A DNA stretch of 64,000 bases from the NCBI GenBank assembly GCA_029781855.1, contig JAKOVX010000080.1, positions 19,042-83,041 on the forward strand, read 5' to 3'. Shown piece by piece: positions 10,301 through 19,035 of the stretch (position 1 is the first letter of the stretch; each line of letters begins with the position of its first letter). Below the pieces are notes generated by a model, which searched no databases, had not been told where the DNA came from, and saw only the letters and a program-made list of their open reading frames with translations. Position numbers and translations under genes: made by a program. Source of the DNA: Acidobacteriota bacterium (GTDB lineage Bacteria; Acidobacteriota; Blastocatellia; Pyrinomonadales; Pyrinomonadaceae).

Positions 10301-10954
10301 ATGGCTAAAGTACACCCGACAGCGATCATCGAAGACGGCGTTTTACTTGGCGAGGGCACGAGCATCTGGGACAACGTCCACATCCGTCACGGTGCCAGCC
10401 TCGGCGACGAATGTATTGTCGGCGAAAAGAGCTACATCGCTTACGACGTGAGGATCGGAAACCGCGTGAAGATCAACGCGATGGTCTATATCTGTGCCGC
10501 CGTCACGATCGAGGACGGGGTGATGATATCGGCTTCGACGACTTTTACGAACGACCGTTTCCCTCGGGCGACCTTTCCCGACCTCAAGAGTTTGAGGCCG
10601 TCCGAACCCGACGAACACACCTTGCCGACACTGGTCCGCGAAGGTGCGACGATCGGGGCGGGATGCATCATCGGCAACGACCTCGAGATCGGCCGCTGGG
10701 CGATGGTCGGAATGGGCTCGGTGGTGACAAAGAGCGTTCCCGATTTTCACCTTGTATTAGGCTCTCCCGCTCGCTCCGTTGGTGCGGTATGCAAGTGCGG
10801 GAAGCTTTTTCACAAGTTCGCCGACGGCGAGGATGGCTCATTCGCTTGTGAATGCGGACTCGAATACTCGATAACGCACAGTGCTGTTTCAGAAAGTAAT
10901 TTGACCACAAAGAACACGGAGACCGCCGAGGAAGCGCTGATTGCCGTTCCTTAA
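10301..10954 (+). CDS. Hexapeptide-repeat N-acetyltransferase (WbpD/WlbB-like) with zinc ribbon and repeat-derived tail
   Basis: 217 aa. Left-handed beta-helix hexapeptides cover residues 2-75 and 112-145 (DGVLLGEGTSIWDNVHI, GAGCIIGNDLEIG), as in UDP-3-amino-sugar N-acetyltransferases. A C-terminal CxC...CxC pair (C164, C166, C183, C185) suggests a small zinc ribbon. Residues 201-210 (LTTKNTETAE) are a direct translation of the dispersed repeat that begins at 10901, so the natural protein probably once ended near residue 198. The acetyl donor is presumably acetyl-CoA. Confidence 0.9.
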   Translation: MAKVHPTAIIEDGVLLGEGTSIWDNVHIRHGASLGDECIVGEKSYIAYDVRIGNRVKINAMVYICAAVTIEDGVMISASTTFTNDRFPRATFPDLKSLRPSEPDEHTLPTLVREGATIGAGCIIGNDLEIGRWAMVGMGSVVTKSVPDFHLVLGSPARSVGAVCKCGKLFHKFADGEDGSFACECGLEYSITHSAVSESNLTTKNTETAEEALIAVP

Positions 10955-11004
10955 GTCGAGCATCTTCCGGATTTCTCTGTTCCCTCTGTGTCCTCTGTGG
11001 TGAA
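10901..11004. repeat. Dispersed repeat, inverted pair, overlapping a gene end
   Basis: Left arm 10901-10932 (TTGACCACAAAGAACACGGA...) and right arm about 10973-11004 (CTCTGTGTCCTCTGTGGTGA...) are imperfect inverted copies. The left arm lies inside the acetyltransferase frame and the right arm ends 10 bases before the next start codon. Confidence 0.7.
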
Positions 11005-11014
11005 GGGCCCGAAA

Positions 11015-12493
11015 ATGATCAAAAACGTCGCCATCGTCGGTTCCGGATTCCTTGGCATGACGCTGGCCCTGCGCCTCGCGGAGACAGGGGCCAAGGTCAC
11101 GATCTTCGAAAGTGCGGACCGCATCGGCGGCCTGGCCGCGGCGTGGGAGATCGGCGGTTTCGAATGGGACAAGCACTACCACGTGACGCTCGCCTCGGAT
11201 ACATTTACCAGAAAGATCATCGAAGAGATCGGACTCGGCGACGAGTTCAAATGGGTCGAAACGAAGACGGGCTTTTACACGGACGGCAAACTTCACTCGA
11301 TGTCCGACGCGATGGAATTCCTGAGATTCCCGCCACTCGGGCTCGTCAACAGACTTCGGCTTGCTGCCACGATCCTTTACGCCTCACGGCAGACCGACTG
11401 GAGATCGCTCGAAAAGATCTCGGTTGAGAACTGGCTCGTCAAACTCTCCGGCAAGCTTACGTTCGAAAAGATCTGGAAACCGCTGTTAAGGGCGAAACTC
11501 GGCGATTCGTACAAGCGCACCTCGGCGGCTTTTATTTGGGCCACGATTCAGCGGATGTTCGCCGCACGGCGTTCCGGACTCAAAAAGGAAATGTTCGGCT
11601 ACGTCCGCGGAGGTTACGCCCGAGTGCTGCGGCAATTCAGCGAAAGGCTGATGTCGAAAGGCGTTGAGATACACCTGAATGCGCCGATCGACCGCATCGA
11701 AAAACTGCCGAACGGATCGTTTCGCGTCTTACCGCGTCGTTCCCGCCGCCGTGGCGATGAAAAAAAGGTCGTCCTGCGTGACGGCGAAGTGGTGGTTGAA
11801 TCGACGAAATATGCCCGCGTCCAAACCGCGGCCCAGGTCGCCCCCGGCTTTTCCGGAATGTTCCTCTCCGAACCAGGACTAAAAAGCAGCGTTGCCGTTA
11901 GTCCGGATGCCGCTCTCGCGATGCGGGAATATGATCAGGTTATCTTGACGTGCCCGTCGAGCAAAGCCGCTGAGATGTTGCCGCAATTGACCGATGACGA
12001 ACAGTTGAAACTTCGCAACATCGAGTATCAGGGCATCGTCTGTGCCTCGGTCCTGATGAAGTGCTCACTTTCTCCTTTCTATGTGACGAACATAACCGAC
12101 GAGGCTCCGTTCACAGGTGTGATCGAAATGACCGCACTCGTCGACAAACGTGATTTTGGACAGAACACCCTGGTCTATTTGCCCAAGTACGTCTCAACCG
12201 ACGATGAGCTTTTCGGAAAGACGGACGCCGAGATCAGAGAGAGCTTTTTCGCGGGGCTCGAACGGATGTATCCGCAGTTCAAGAGAACTGACGTGATCGC
12301 ATTCCGCGTCTCGCGGGTCCGCAACGTCTTTCCGCTGCCGGTTTTGAATTACTCGGACTCGCTTCCCGGCGTGAAGACGTCGATCGAAAACGTATTTGTC
12401 ATCAACTCTTCGCAGATCGTGAACGGCACCCTGAACGTCAACGAAACCATTCAACTGGCGGAGCGATTCTTTAACGAAGAGCTTAGAAAATAG
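11015..12493 (+). CDS. FAD-dependent amine-oxidase/protoporphyrinogen-oxidase-like protein
   Basis: 492 aa. The N-terminus is a dinucleotide-binding fold (VAIVGSGFLGMTLALRLAE, then FESADRIGGLAAAWE), characteristic of the amine oxidase/PPO/UDP-galactopyranose-mutase-like flavoproteins, and the C-terminus has a short FAD-contact region (INSSQIVNGTLNVNETIQLA). Proteins of this type occur in exopolysaccharide loci, where their substrate is usually unknown. I chose the ATG at 11015 because the upstream in-frame codons lie in a dispersed repeat. Confidence 0.82.
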   Translation: MIKNVAIVGSGFLGMTLALRLAETGAKVTIFESADRIGGLAAAWEIGGFEWDKHYHVTLASDTFTRKIIEEIGLGDEFKWVETKTGFYTDGKLHSMSDAMEFLRFPPLGLVNRLRLAATILYASRQTDWRSLEKISVENWLVKLSGKLTFEKIWKPLLRAKLGDSYKRTSAAFIWATIQRMFAARRSGLKKEMFGYVRGGYARVLRQFSERLMSKGVEIHLNAPIDRIEKLPNGSFRVLPRRSRRRGDEKKVVLRDGEVVVESTKYARVQTAAQVAPGFSGMFLSEPGLKSSVAVSPDAALAMREYDQVILTCPSSKAAEMLPQLTDDEQLKLRNIEYQGIVCASVLMKCSLSPFYVTNITDEAPFTGVIEMTALVDKRDFGQNTLVYLPKYVSTDDELFGKTDAEIRESFFAGLERMYPQFKRTDVIAFRVSRVRNVFPLPVLNYSDSLPGVKTSIENVFVINSSQIVNGTLNVNETIQLAERFFNEELRK

Positions 12494-12529
12494 TGTCTTT
12501 GGCTGAGGCCGTGGGACGGCCCGTTCCTT

Positions 12530-13498
12530 ATGAAAAAGATCGCGAGCTTATCGCTCGACCTCGACAATCAATGGTCCTACATGAAGACCCACGGGGACGC
12601 CGGATGGGAAAGCTATCCGTCGTATCTCGAACTTGTTGTTCCTCGCACGCTCGAGTTTCTGGGAGAGCGAGATCTTCAGATCACCTTCTTTATTGTCGGA
12701 CAGGACGCTGCTCTTGAAGAAAACCGTGAGCCGATCACCGCGATCGCCGATGCCGGCCACGAGATCGGCAATCACAGCTTCAAACACGAACCGTGGCTGC
12801 ACCTGTATTCGAGGGCTGAACTTGTCGAGGAGTTTGAAAGGTCCGAGGAAGCGATCGAAAATGTTACCGGCCGGCGAACTGTCGGGTTTCGCGGCCCGGG
12901 CTACAGTTTGAGTCCGGCGGTGCTGGAAGTATTAGCTGAACGAGGTTACGTTTACGACTGTTCGACACTGCCGACATTCATCGCTCCGCTCGCCCGTGCA
13001 TATTATTTTTTGAGATCGCCGGAAATGTCGCCCGAGGAGAAAGCTAAGCGAAAGAAGCTTTTCGGGAGATTTGCAGACGGTTTTCAGTCCCTTCGCCCGC
13101 ACGTTAGGCAAGTGTCGGGCCGCGAGTTGATCGAGATTCCGGTCACGACGATGCCTTTGGTAAAGACACCGGTCCACGTCAGCTATCTGATCTACCTCTC
13201 GACTTTCTCGCCCGCGATGGCACGTGCCTATTGGAAGACTAATCTTTCGCTTTGTTCGGCCGTTGGTGTCGAGCCGTCGCTGCTGCTGCACCCGCTCGAT
13301 CTCTTATGCGGTGACGACGTGCCTGAATTGAAATTTTTCCCCGGCATGAACATCGGGCTTGCTCGAAAGCTCGAATTTCTAAGTTGGGTGCTTGAAACAT
13401 ATTCCGAGCGATTCGACGTTGGGACGATGATCCGCCACGCTAACTCATTCCGCGACGGGCGTGTCATTGCCGGCCGGCCCGAGGAGGCTGCCACATGA
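12530..13498 (+). CDS. Polysaccharide deacetylase (NodB domain)
   Basis: 322 aa. NodB motifs are present in order: SLDLDNQW (catalytic/metal Asp), ITFFIVGQD, GNHSFKH (both metal His residues), RGPGYS, and LLLHPLDLL near the C-terminus. It would remove N- or O-acetyl groups from a lipid-linked or polymeric glycan. In contrast to the fusion protein at 6168, the H-S-F-K-H metal site is intact here. No signal peptide is visible, so it would act in the cytosol. It overlaps the next gene by 4 bases (ATGA). Confidence 0.88.
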   Translation: MKKIASLSLDLDNQWSYMKTHGDAGWESYPSYLELVVPRTLEFLGERDLQITFFIVGQDAALEENREPITAIADAGHEIGNHSFKHEPWLHLYSRAELVEEFERSEEAIENVTGRRTVGFRGPGYSLSPAVLEVLAERGYVYDCSTLPTFIAPLARAYYFLRSPEMSPEEKAKRKKLFGRFADGFQSLRPHVRQVSGRELIEIPVTTMPLVKTPVHVSYLIYLSTFSPAMARAYWKTNLSLCSAVGVEPSLLLHPLDLLCGDDVPELKFFPGMNIGLARKLEFLSWVLETYSERFDVGTMIRHANSFRDGRVIAGRPEEAAT

Positions 13499-14433
13499 GG
13501 ACACTCGAGATAAATGAGCCCGTCACGCTGACATTGACCCAAAACATTAAGGGCTTGTTGGTTGAAATGCGTCCGCAGGAGTGGGCCAAAAACCTCTTGG
13601 TTTTCTCGGGCGTTATCTTCTCAAAGTCGTTGACGGACCCGCACAATATCCTTCTGAGCTTGCTTGGATTCGCCGTTTTCTGTGCTGCGAGCAGTGCGAT
13701 CTACCTTTTCAACGACCTTTGTGATATCCGTGCTGATCGTGAACACCCGGTCAAGTGCGTTCGCCCTCTCGCGTCAGGCTCGCTGAACATAAACGTAGCC
13801 CGAGCCGGAATGGTAGCCCTTTTCGCGATCGCGGCCGTGGGGTCACTCGCACTCAGTCACGCGTTTGCGGTCATAATTGCCATCTATATCGCGGCCTGCC
13901 TGGCTTATTCGCTGAAACTCAAGCACGTGGTGATCCTGGATGTGGTCATCATCGCCGCCGGTTTTGTGCTGAGAGCAATTTCCGGTGCGGTACTGATCGA
14001 GGTCGAAGTGTCCGAATGGCTTATCTTATGCACATCGATGGTCGCGTTGCTTGTCGGTTTCGGTAAAAGGCGGCACGAACTCGCATTGCTTCAGGGTGCC
14101 GCAGGAAACCACCGCTCCAGTCTGAATGATTATTCGATCGAATTTCTCGATTCGATAATGGCGATTTGCTCCGGTGCCGCCCTGATCACGTACGCGCTCT
14201 ACACGCGCGCCGACGAGACGGTCGCCCGCGTCGGTTCGCACGGAATGCTGATCACGATCCCGTTTGTCGTCTACGGGATTTTCCGGTATCTGTTCCTGAT
14301 CCATCGCCGCGGCGAAGGCGGCGATCCGGTCCAGATCCTGTTTCGCGACCGCGCAACATTGCTCAATCTGGCCCTCTGGATATTGACGGTCGCCGCCGTG
14401 ATCTACTTTCCGCGGATATGGCATTTCGGATGA
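13495..14433 (+). CDS. UbiA-superfamily polyprenyl-phosphate phosphoribosyltransferase
   Basis: 312 aa with about eight membrane helices. The first Asp-rich motif NDLCDIRADREHP followed by VKCVRPLASG matches decaprenyl-phosphate 5-phosphoribosyltransferases (Rv3806c type), which put phosphoribose from PRPP onto a polyprenyl phosphate at the inner membrane. A second acidic motif expected in UbiA proteins lies in the NDYSIEFLDSIM region. The product could feed the GT-C enzyme encoded immediately downstream, with which it overlaps by 4 bases (ATGA). Substrate is inferred from the motif only. Confidence 0.85.
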   Translation: MRTLEINEPVTLTLTQNIKGLLVEMRPQEWAKNLLVFSGVIFSKSLTDPHNILLSLLGFAVFCAASSAIYLFNDLCDIRADREHPVKCVRPLASGSLNINVARAGMVALFAIAAVGSLALSHAFAVIIAIYIAACLAYSLKLKHVVILDVVIIAAGFVLRAISGAVLIEVEVSEWLILCTSMVALLVGFGKRRHELALLQGAAGNHRSSLNDYSIEFLDSIMAICSGAALITYALYTRADETVARVGSHGMLITIPFVVYGIFRYLFLIHRRGEGGDPVQILFRDRATLLNLALWILTVAAVIYFPRIWHFG

Positions 14434-15959
14434 GCAAAGCCAGGATCGCAATCATCCTTATCTTTGCCGCCGCGTGCCTGATCCGGTTCGCGGACGCATT
14501 TCGGCCGATCAACCAGGCGTCTTGGCGCGAATGCGATATCGGTTCGATTGCCCGGAACTTCGCGGTCGAGGACGTGAACCCGCTTTATCCGCGGATCGAC
14601 TGGCGCGGAACCGGGCCGGGATACACGGAGATGGAGTTTCCGCTTTACCCGTGGCTGATCGCCCTGACATATAAAGCGTTCGGGATACACGACGTCGCCG
14701 GACGGCTGTGGTCGCTCGCGTTTTCGATCGGAACGCTTTTCTTCTTTTTTCGACTGGCCCGCGAGAACCTCTCTGAGTACGCGTCCATCGGAGCCTTCGC
14801 GTTTTTCGCGTTCAATCCGCTCATCCTGCAATCCTCGACCGCCGTCCAACCCGAGGCGCTGATGATGCTTGCCTATGTCGCGGCGGCCTACTACTTTTTG
14901 CGATGGATACGCGAGGACCGTAGCGGCGATCTCTGGTTCGCGGCGGCGGCGACCGCGTTGGCATTGCTCGGAAAGGCCACGGCCGCACACATCGGGATAC
15001 TATTCGCCGTGCTGCTGTTTCAAAAGTACGGGTTCAGTTTTTTCACGAAATGGCAGGTCTGGCTCTTCGGGGCGATCGCGGTCGTGCCGGCAGCCGCGTG
15101 GTACGTCCACGCTCACAGTCTATGGACAACGTTCGGCAATTCGCTTGGCGTTTCCAATGAATACCACTGGGTCGGGCCGGATCTGTTCACCAATCCATAT
15201 TTCATTACCGGCATACTGCGGATCGAGGCCGTTTACGTCTGGGTCGTTTTCGGCCTGGCGGTCGGCATATTGGGAGCTATCAATGGATTCGGCCGAGCCG
15301 TCACGCGTACCGCGTTGATGTGGTTGGCATCGGCGTTTTTGTTTTACATTGTCACGGCCCGCACCTCGGCTGACGACTGGGCCAGCTACTACCATCTTTT
15401 TTCGGTTCCGGCCGCTGCATTGTTGTTCGGCGTCGGACTAACGTCGATATTCGAACTGCTGCGATCGTGGGCGGACAATTTCAGTAAACATGCACTGATT
15501 TCGAATCTGGCCCGGCTGAGTATTCCGGTCATCCTTGTCTTCGCTGCGTTTGTGACATTTCTGGCCGAGGGGCGAAATGCCCGTTCGGAGTTCCTCGAAC
15601 ACCGACGGTCTGACCCGAGTTTTCAATTTGCTACCGATCTCAGTCCAAAACTCGCGAAACCCGGCCTGATCCTCGTTTCGGGCGGCAGCTGTACAGATGA
15701 CGATGGTTACCCCGTGGCGTACAACGCCTCGTTCATGTTCTACTGGCTGGATCGAAAGGGTTCAAATATCTGTGTCCAGGATCAGAGCATCGCGGCGGTG
15801 AAGCAATTTGCCGCCGAAAATCACCAATATTTTATCGCCGAGCGAATTTATCTTTCGAAGAAGCCGGGCTTCGAAAAAGAACTTCTCGAGAGATACGGGT
15901 CGATCGTTAGCAACGAGGATTACGAGGTATTTGACCTGACGACAGGAACAGCCAGATGA
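14430..15959 (+). CDS. GT-C (family 39-like) membrane glycosyltransferase
   Basis: 509 aa, about ten to twelve hydrophobic segments. The first periplasmic loop carries WRECDIG (acidic catalytic position of GT-C enzymes), followed by EFPLYPWLIALTYKAFG, typical of PMT/ArnT-like glycosyltransferases that use polyprenyl-phosphate sugars on the periplasmic side. The C-terminal 130 residues form a soluble domain. The ATG at 14430 overlaps the UbiA stop; ATG at 14418 would add four residues. It overlaps the next gene by 4 bases. Confidence 0.85.
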   Translation: MSKARIAIILIFAAACLIRFADAFRPINQASWRECDIGSIARNFAVEDVNPLYPRIDWRGTGPGYTEMEFPLYPWLIALTYKAFGIHDVAGRLWSLAFSIGTLFFFFRLARENLSEYASIGAFAFFAFNPLILQSSTAVQPEALMMLAYVAAAYYFLRWIREDRSGDLWFAAAATALALLGKATAAHIGILFAVLLFQKYGFSFFTKWQVWLFGAIAVVPAAAWYVHAHSLWTTFGNSLGVSNEYHWVGPDLFTNPYFITGILRIEAVYVWVVFGLAVGILGAINGFGRAVTRTALMWLASAFLFYIVTARTSADDWASYYHLFSVPAAALLFGVGLTSIFELLRSWADNFSKHALISNLARLSIPVILVFAAFVTFLAEGRNARSEFLEHRRSDPSFQFATDLSPKLAKPGLILVSGGSCTDDDGYPVAYNASFMFYWLDRKGSNICVQDQSIAAVKQFAAENHQYFIAERIYLSKKPGFEKELLERYGSIVSNEDYEVFDLTTGTAR

Positions 15960-16786
15960 ACTGCCCGCTTTGCAGATCAGGCTCGCAATTCGCGTTTGCG
16001 GCAAAAGGATTCCCGCTGCACGATTGCGAGGTGTGCGGTCACCGGTTCGCGGCGATCGACGCAGGCGCCGGGCACGTGTCGGGGACCTACGACGACCAAT
16101 ATTTCTTCGGCGGCGGGGCCGGATATTCCGATTACTGCTCCGAAAGCGAAATGCTTCGGTCACGCGGACGGATGTACGCGAAAAAGATCGCTCCGTTTAT
16201 CGCAAGCGGAAGGATATTGGACGTCGGTGCGGCAGCCGGTTTTGTCCTGAAGGGTTTTGCCGACGAGGGTTGGAAGGGCGTCGGGATCGAGCCGAATGCT
16301 ACGATGGCCGCAATGGGACGTGATTCGCTTTCGCTCGATATGCGAGTTGGTTCTCTCGAATCGCTTGCGACCAACGATCGATTCGACCTGATCTCGATGA
16401 TCCAGGTTGCGGCTCACTTTTATGATCCGGAACGAGCATTTGCGATCGCTCATGATCTCCTCAACGAAGGAGGCTGCCTGCTGATCGAAACCTGGGACCG
16501 TTCGTCGAAACTCGCCCGGATTTTTGGCAGAAACTGGCACGAATACTCGCCTCCGAGCGTGCTCCATTGGTATTCGAAGGGCGGACTGAAGAATTATCTC
16601 GAAACGGTCGGATTTGATCAGATCGCCGGAGGCAGGCCTTCGAAAAAGATCAGCGGCGGCCACGTGAGGTCGCTGTTACGGTATCGCCTAGGTGATGCCA
16701 CGATATTGAAGCTGATCCCCGAGAAAGTGAATTTTCCCTATCCGTCGGAAGACCTTTTTTGGGCGTTGTTCCGTAAGCGCAGTTAG
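15956..16786 (+). CDS. SAM-dependent methyltransferase with N-terminal zinc ribbon
   Basis: 276 aa. C3/C6 and C25/C28 (CPLC...CEVC) make an N-terminal zinc ribbon. The class I methyltransferase fold follows, with motif I ILDVGAAAGFVLKGF and the acidic end of strand beta2 at GIEPNAT. This architecture is common in methyltransferases of sugar and polysaccharide clusters (methyltransf_23 type). The modified substrate is unknown. Start overlaps the preceding gene (ATGA), so translation is coupled. Confidence 0.87.
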   Translation: MNCPLCRSGSQFAFAAKGFPLHDCEVCGHRFAAIDAGAGHVSGTYDDQYFFGGGAGYSDYCSESEMLRSRGRMYAKKIAPFIASGRILDVGAAAGFVLKGFADEGWKGVGIEPNATMAAMGRDSLSLDMRVGSLESLATNDRFDLISMIQVAAHFYDPERAFAIAHDLLNEGGCLLIETWDRSSKLARIFGRNWHEYSPPSVLHWYSKGGLKNYLETVGFDQIAGGRPSKKISGGHVRSLLRYRLGDATILKLIPEKVNFPYPSEDLFWALFRKRS

Positions 16787-16790
16787 CAAA

Positions 16791-18335
16791 ATGGGCGAAG
16801 GCAAAGACCGCTACAAACTCGTAGTCCTCGCACTGATCGCCGTACATTTGGCGATAGCGATACCGCTTGCCTACCATCTGAACATCTGGAGCGACGAGGG
16901 CTCGTCACTGTACACGACACAACACGGACTCTATGCAGCGCTCACGGGCGGCATCACTGACGAAAAGCAGGCGCCGCTGTATTTTGGGATCTTAAGCCTT
17001 TGGCGAATGGTCAACGGTTCGATCTTCTTCGCCCGACTGCTCTCGGTTATCTTCAGCGTTCTGGCTATCAAGTATTTCGCCGGCCTCGCGGCCGAAATAT
17101 TCGACCGGCGGACCGCATTGCCGATCGCCGCGTTTTTCGCACTGCATCCGTTCCTATTTTGGGCGAGCCTCGAGATCAGGACATATTCGCTCGTGCTGCT
17201 GATCTCGGTCCTGATCGTACGATACTTTTTCAAGGGATTTTCCGACGATGATGATAAGCTGCGAAAGCCGGAACCGCGGTCTCGCATGCTGTTTCTCGCT
17301 GCGTCGATCATCGGGCTCTATACAAATTATTATCTCGGCTTCGTACTCGTCGGCCTTTTTTGCGTACTCTTGGTCCGACGGCAATGGAATCAGGCGATCA
17401 GCTATCTGAAACTGATGCTGATCGCCTCGATCGCGTGCGTGCCGCTTGCGATGGTCGTCCGATCGCAGATCGCCGCCAACACGGCCGGCTATCAGGGATC
17501 ACGCTCTTTGTTCGAGGCTGTGAGGTTGCTGTGGCATCACGTCCTGACATTTGTGCTGCCGGCGGAGATCTTTCCCGATAAGGACGCGTCAGTCGCGTCG
17601 GTAATTCGGCTGAATATCGTTCGGATTGCCGCCCTTATCTTAGGCTTGGCCGCAGTTTTTCACTTCCGACACATTTCACGGCGTACGATCGACCTCGCGA
17701 TGCTCAGCGTTGTCATCTCGTTCTTCTTTGTGGCCGCCTATTTCCCGCTCGGTCCGGATTACGCCGAGATCAGGCACGCTTCGGTCTTGTTCGTTCCGCT
17801 GATCTTGCTGTTAGCGTCGCTGATAGGCGATCTGATTCCCGACGGCTGGAGGAAAGCCCGGTTTTCACGTCCGTTGATGGCTGCTGCGGCACTTTTGGTC
17901 CTCGCGTCATTCTCATATTCGGTCTACACGCTATATCCCAATTGGACGAAACGCGGCGATTGGGCTCGCGTTGCCGAGTATATTGAGGCAAACCAAACCG
18001 CCGGCCAACCGATCCTGGTGTTCCCTTCGTACGATGTCTTATCCGTCAAGTCCTACTATCACGGACCAAACGTTCTGCTGCCGGATGAGAATTATTTCGA
18101 CTTCACGCTCGACGACACACCGGGCAGCGAGACGAGCCTGACGCATCGGATCGAATTCGCGATATCAAAAATTCCCGCCGGCACTTCCGAGCTTTGGCTC
18201 GTGGTCAGCGACAAATGCACCGCCGCGAACGCTTGCCTCCCGCTGGAAAAATTTGTCGAAGCAAACTACACTGTTGTGAAAGAAAAGGATCTATATCGCG
18301 AAAGGATCCGCCTTTTGCAAAAGAAAACACAATGA
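16791..18335 (+). CDS. GT-C (family 39-like) membrane glycosyltransferase
   Basis: 514 aa polytopic protein. The conserved first-loop acidic pair is in NIWSDEGSS (the DE motif of PMT/ArnT-type enzymes), followed by the APLYFGILSLW helix. A C-terminal soluble domain of about 110 residues carries several aromatic and Cys residues. It likely transfers a sugar from a polyprenyl-phosphate donor onto an exported glycan or protein; donor and acceptor are unknown. Its stop overlaps the following small gene (ATGA at 18332). Confidence 0.85.
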   Translation: MGEGKDRYKLVVLALIAVHLAIAIPLAYHLNIWSDEGSSLYTTQHGLYAALTGGITDEKQAPLYFGILSLWRMVNGSIFFARLLSVIFSVLAIKYFAGLAAEIFDRRTALPIAAFFALHPFLFWASLEIRTYSLVLLISVLIVRYFFKGFSDDDDKLRKPEPRSRMLFLAASIIGLYTNYYLGFVLVGLFCVLLVRRQWNQAISYLKLMLIASIACVPLAMVVRSQIAANTAGYQGSRSLFEAVRLLWHHVLTFVLPAEIFPDKDASVASVIRLNIVRIAALILGLAAVFHFRHISRRTIDLAMLSVVISFFFVAAYFPLGPDYAEIRHASVLFVPLILLLASLIGDLIPDGWRKARFSRPLMAAAALLVLASFSYSVYTLYPNWTKRGDWARVAEYIEANQTAGQPILVFPSYDVLSVKSYYHGPNVLLPDENYFDFTLDDTPGSETSLTHRIEFAISKIPAGTSELWLVVSDKCTAANACLPLEKFVEANYTVVKEKDLYRERIRLLQKKTQ

Positions 18336-18541
18336 CCGAGATTACCGAATCAACTTCGACCGACAAGCCGGTGGCACGATGTTCCGAATGCGACCGTGAG
18401 GTAACCCACTACAACACGTTTATTTCACCTACGGACGAAAAGACCGTCATTTGCTGGCAGTGCCGTGCCCGCGACGAAAAGGGCTTTAACGCCGACCGGA
18501 ATTACCACCGCACGTCCCGCCGCGGAGTGATACCCAGATAG
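18332..18541 (+). CDS. Small zinc-ribbon protein, 69 aa
   Basis: Two CxxC knuckles, CSEC (about residue 17) and CWQC (about residue 37), separated by 17 residues, indicate a single zinc-binding ribbon. The C-terminus is basic (RTSRRGVIPR). It is translationally coupled to the preceding GT-C gene by an ATGA overlap and ends 2 bases before peptide deformylase. A role cannot be deduced; nucleic-acid or protein contact is possible. Confidence 0.75.
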   Translation: MTEITESTSTDKPVARCSECDREVTHYNTFISPTDEKTVICWQCRARDEKGFNADRNYHRTSRRGVIPR

Positions 18542-18543
18542 TA

Positions 18544-19035
18544 ATGCCCGTCAGAAAGATCACCGAATATCCCGAAGAAGTATTAGGCAAGGTCGGTCAG
18601 CCCGTGACAAAGTTCGACGCTGATCTGGCGACTCTCTGCGCGGACATGTTCGATACGATGTACGAAGCAGAGGGCGTCGGCCTTGCGGCACCGCAGATCG
18701 GGCTCAATCTGCGGCTGTTCGTAATGGACTGCGACGGCATCAAGCTGATCGCCGCAAACCCCGAGATCGTCGCCACCGACGGCGAACAATCGAGCCAGGA
18801 AGGCTGTCTCTCCGTCGGCAAAGTGCCGGCCGTGGTCGTCCGTCCGATGAAGGCACGCCTCCGCGCCCAGGATGAAAAGGGCGAGTGGTTCGAACGCGAA
18901 GCCGAGGGCTACGCCGCCCGGGCGTTCATGCATGAAACCGATCATTGCGACGGCAAACTTTTCATCGACCGATTGCCGAAATTGAGGCGGGACATGGTCG
19001 TGAAAAGGTTCAAGAAAGAGAAGAACTGGAAGTAG
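18544..19035 (+). CDS. def: Peptide deformylase
   Basis: 163 aa. It removes the formyl group from new polypeptides. All three motifs are present: GVGLAAPQ (44-51), EGCLS with metal ligand C88, and HETDH with H130, E131 and H134. The usual hydrophobic third residue of HEIDH is Thr here, a tolerated change. It is the last gene of the long plus-strand operon, and its last 26 bases overlap the convergent trmB gene. Confidence 0.95.
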   Translation: MPVRKITEYPEEVLGKVGQPVTKFDADLATLCADMFDTMYEAEGVGLAAPQIGLNLRLFVMDCDGIKLIAANPEIVATDGEQSSQEGCLSVGKVPAVVVRPMKARLRAQDEKGEWFEREAEGYAARAFMHETDHCDGKLFIDRLPKLRRDMVVKRFKKEKNWK

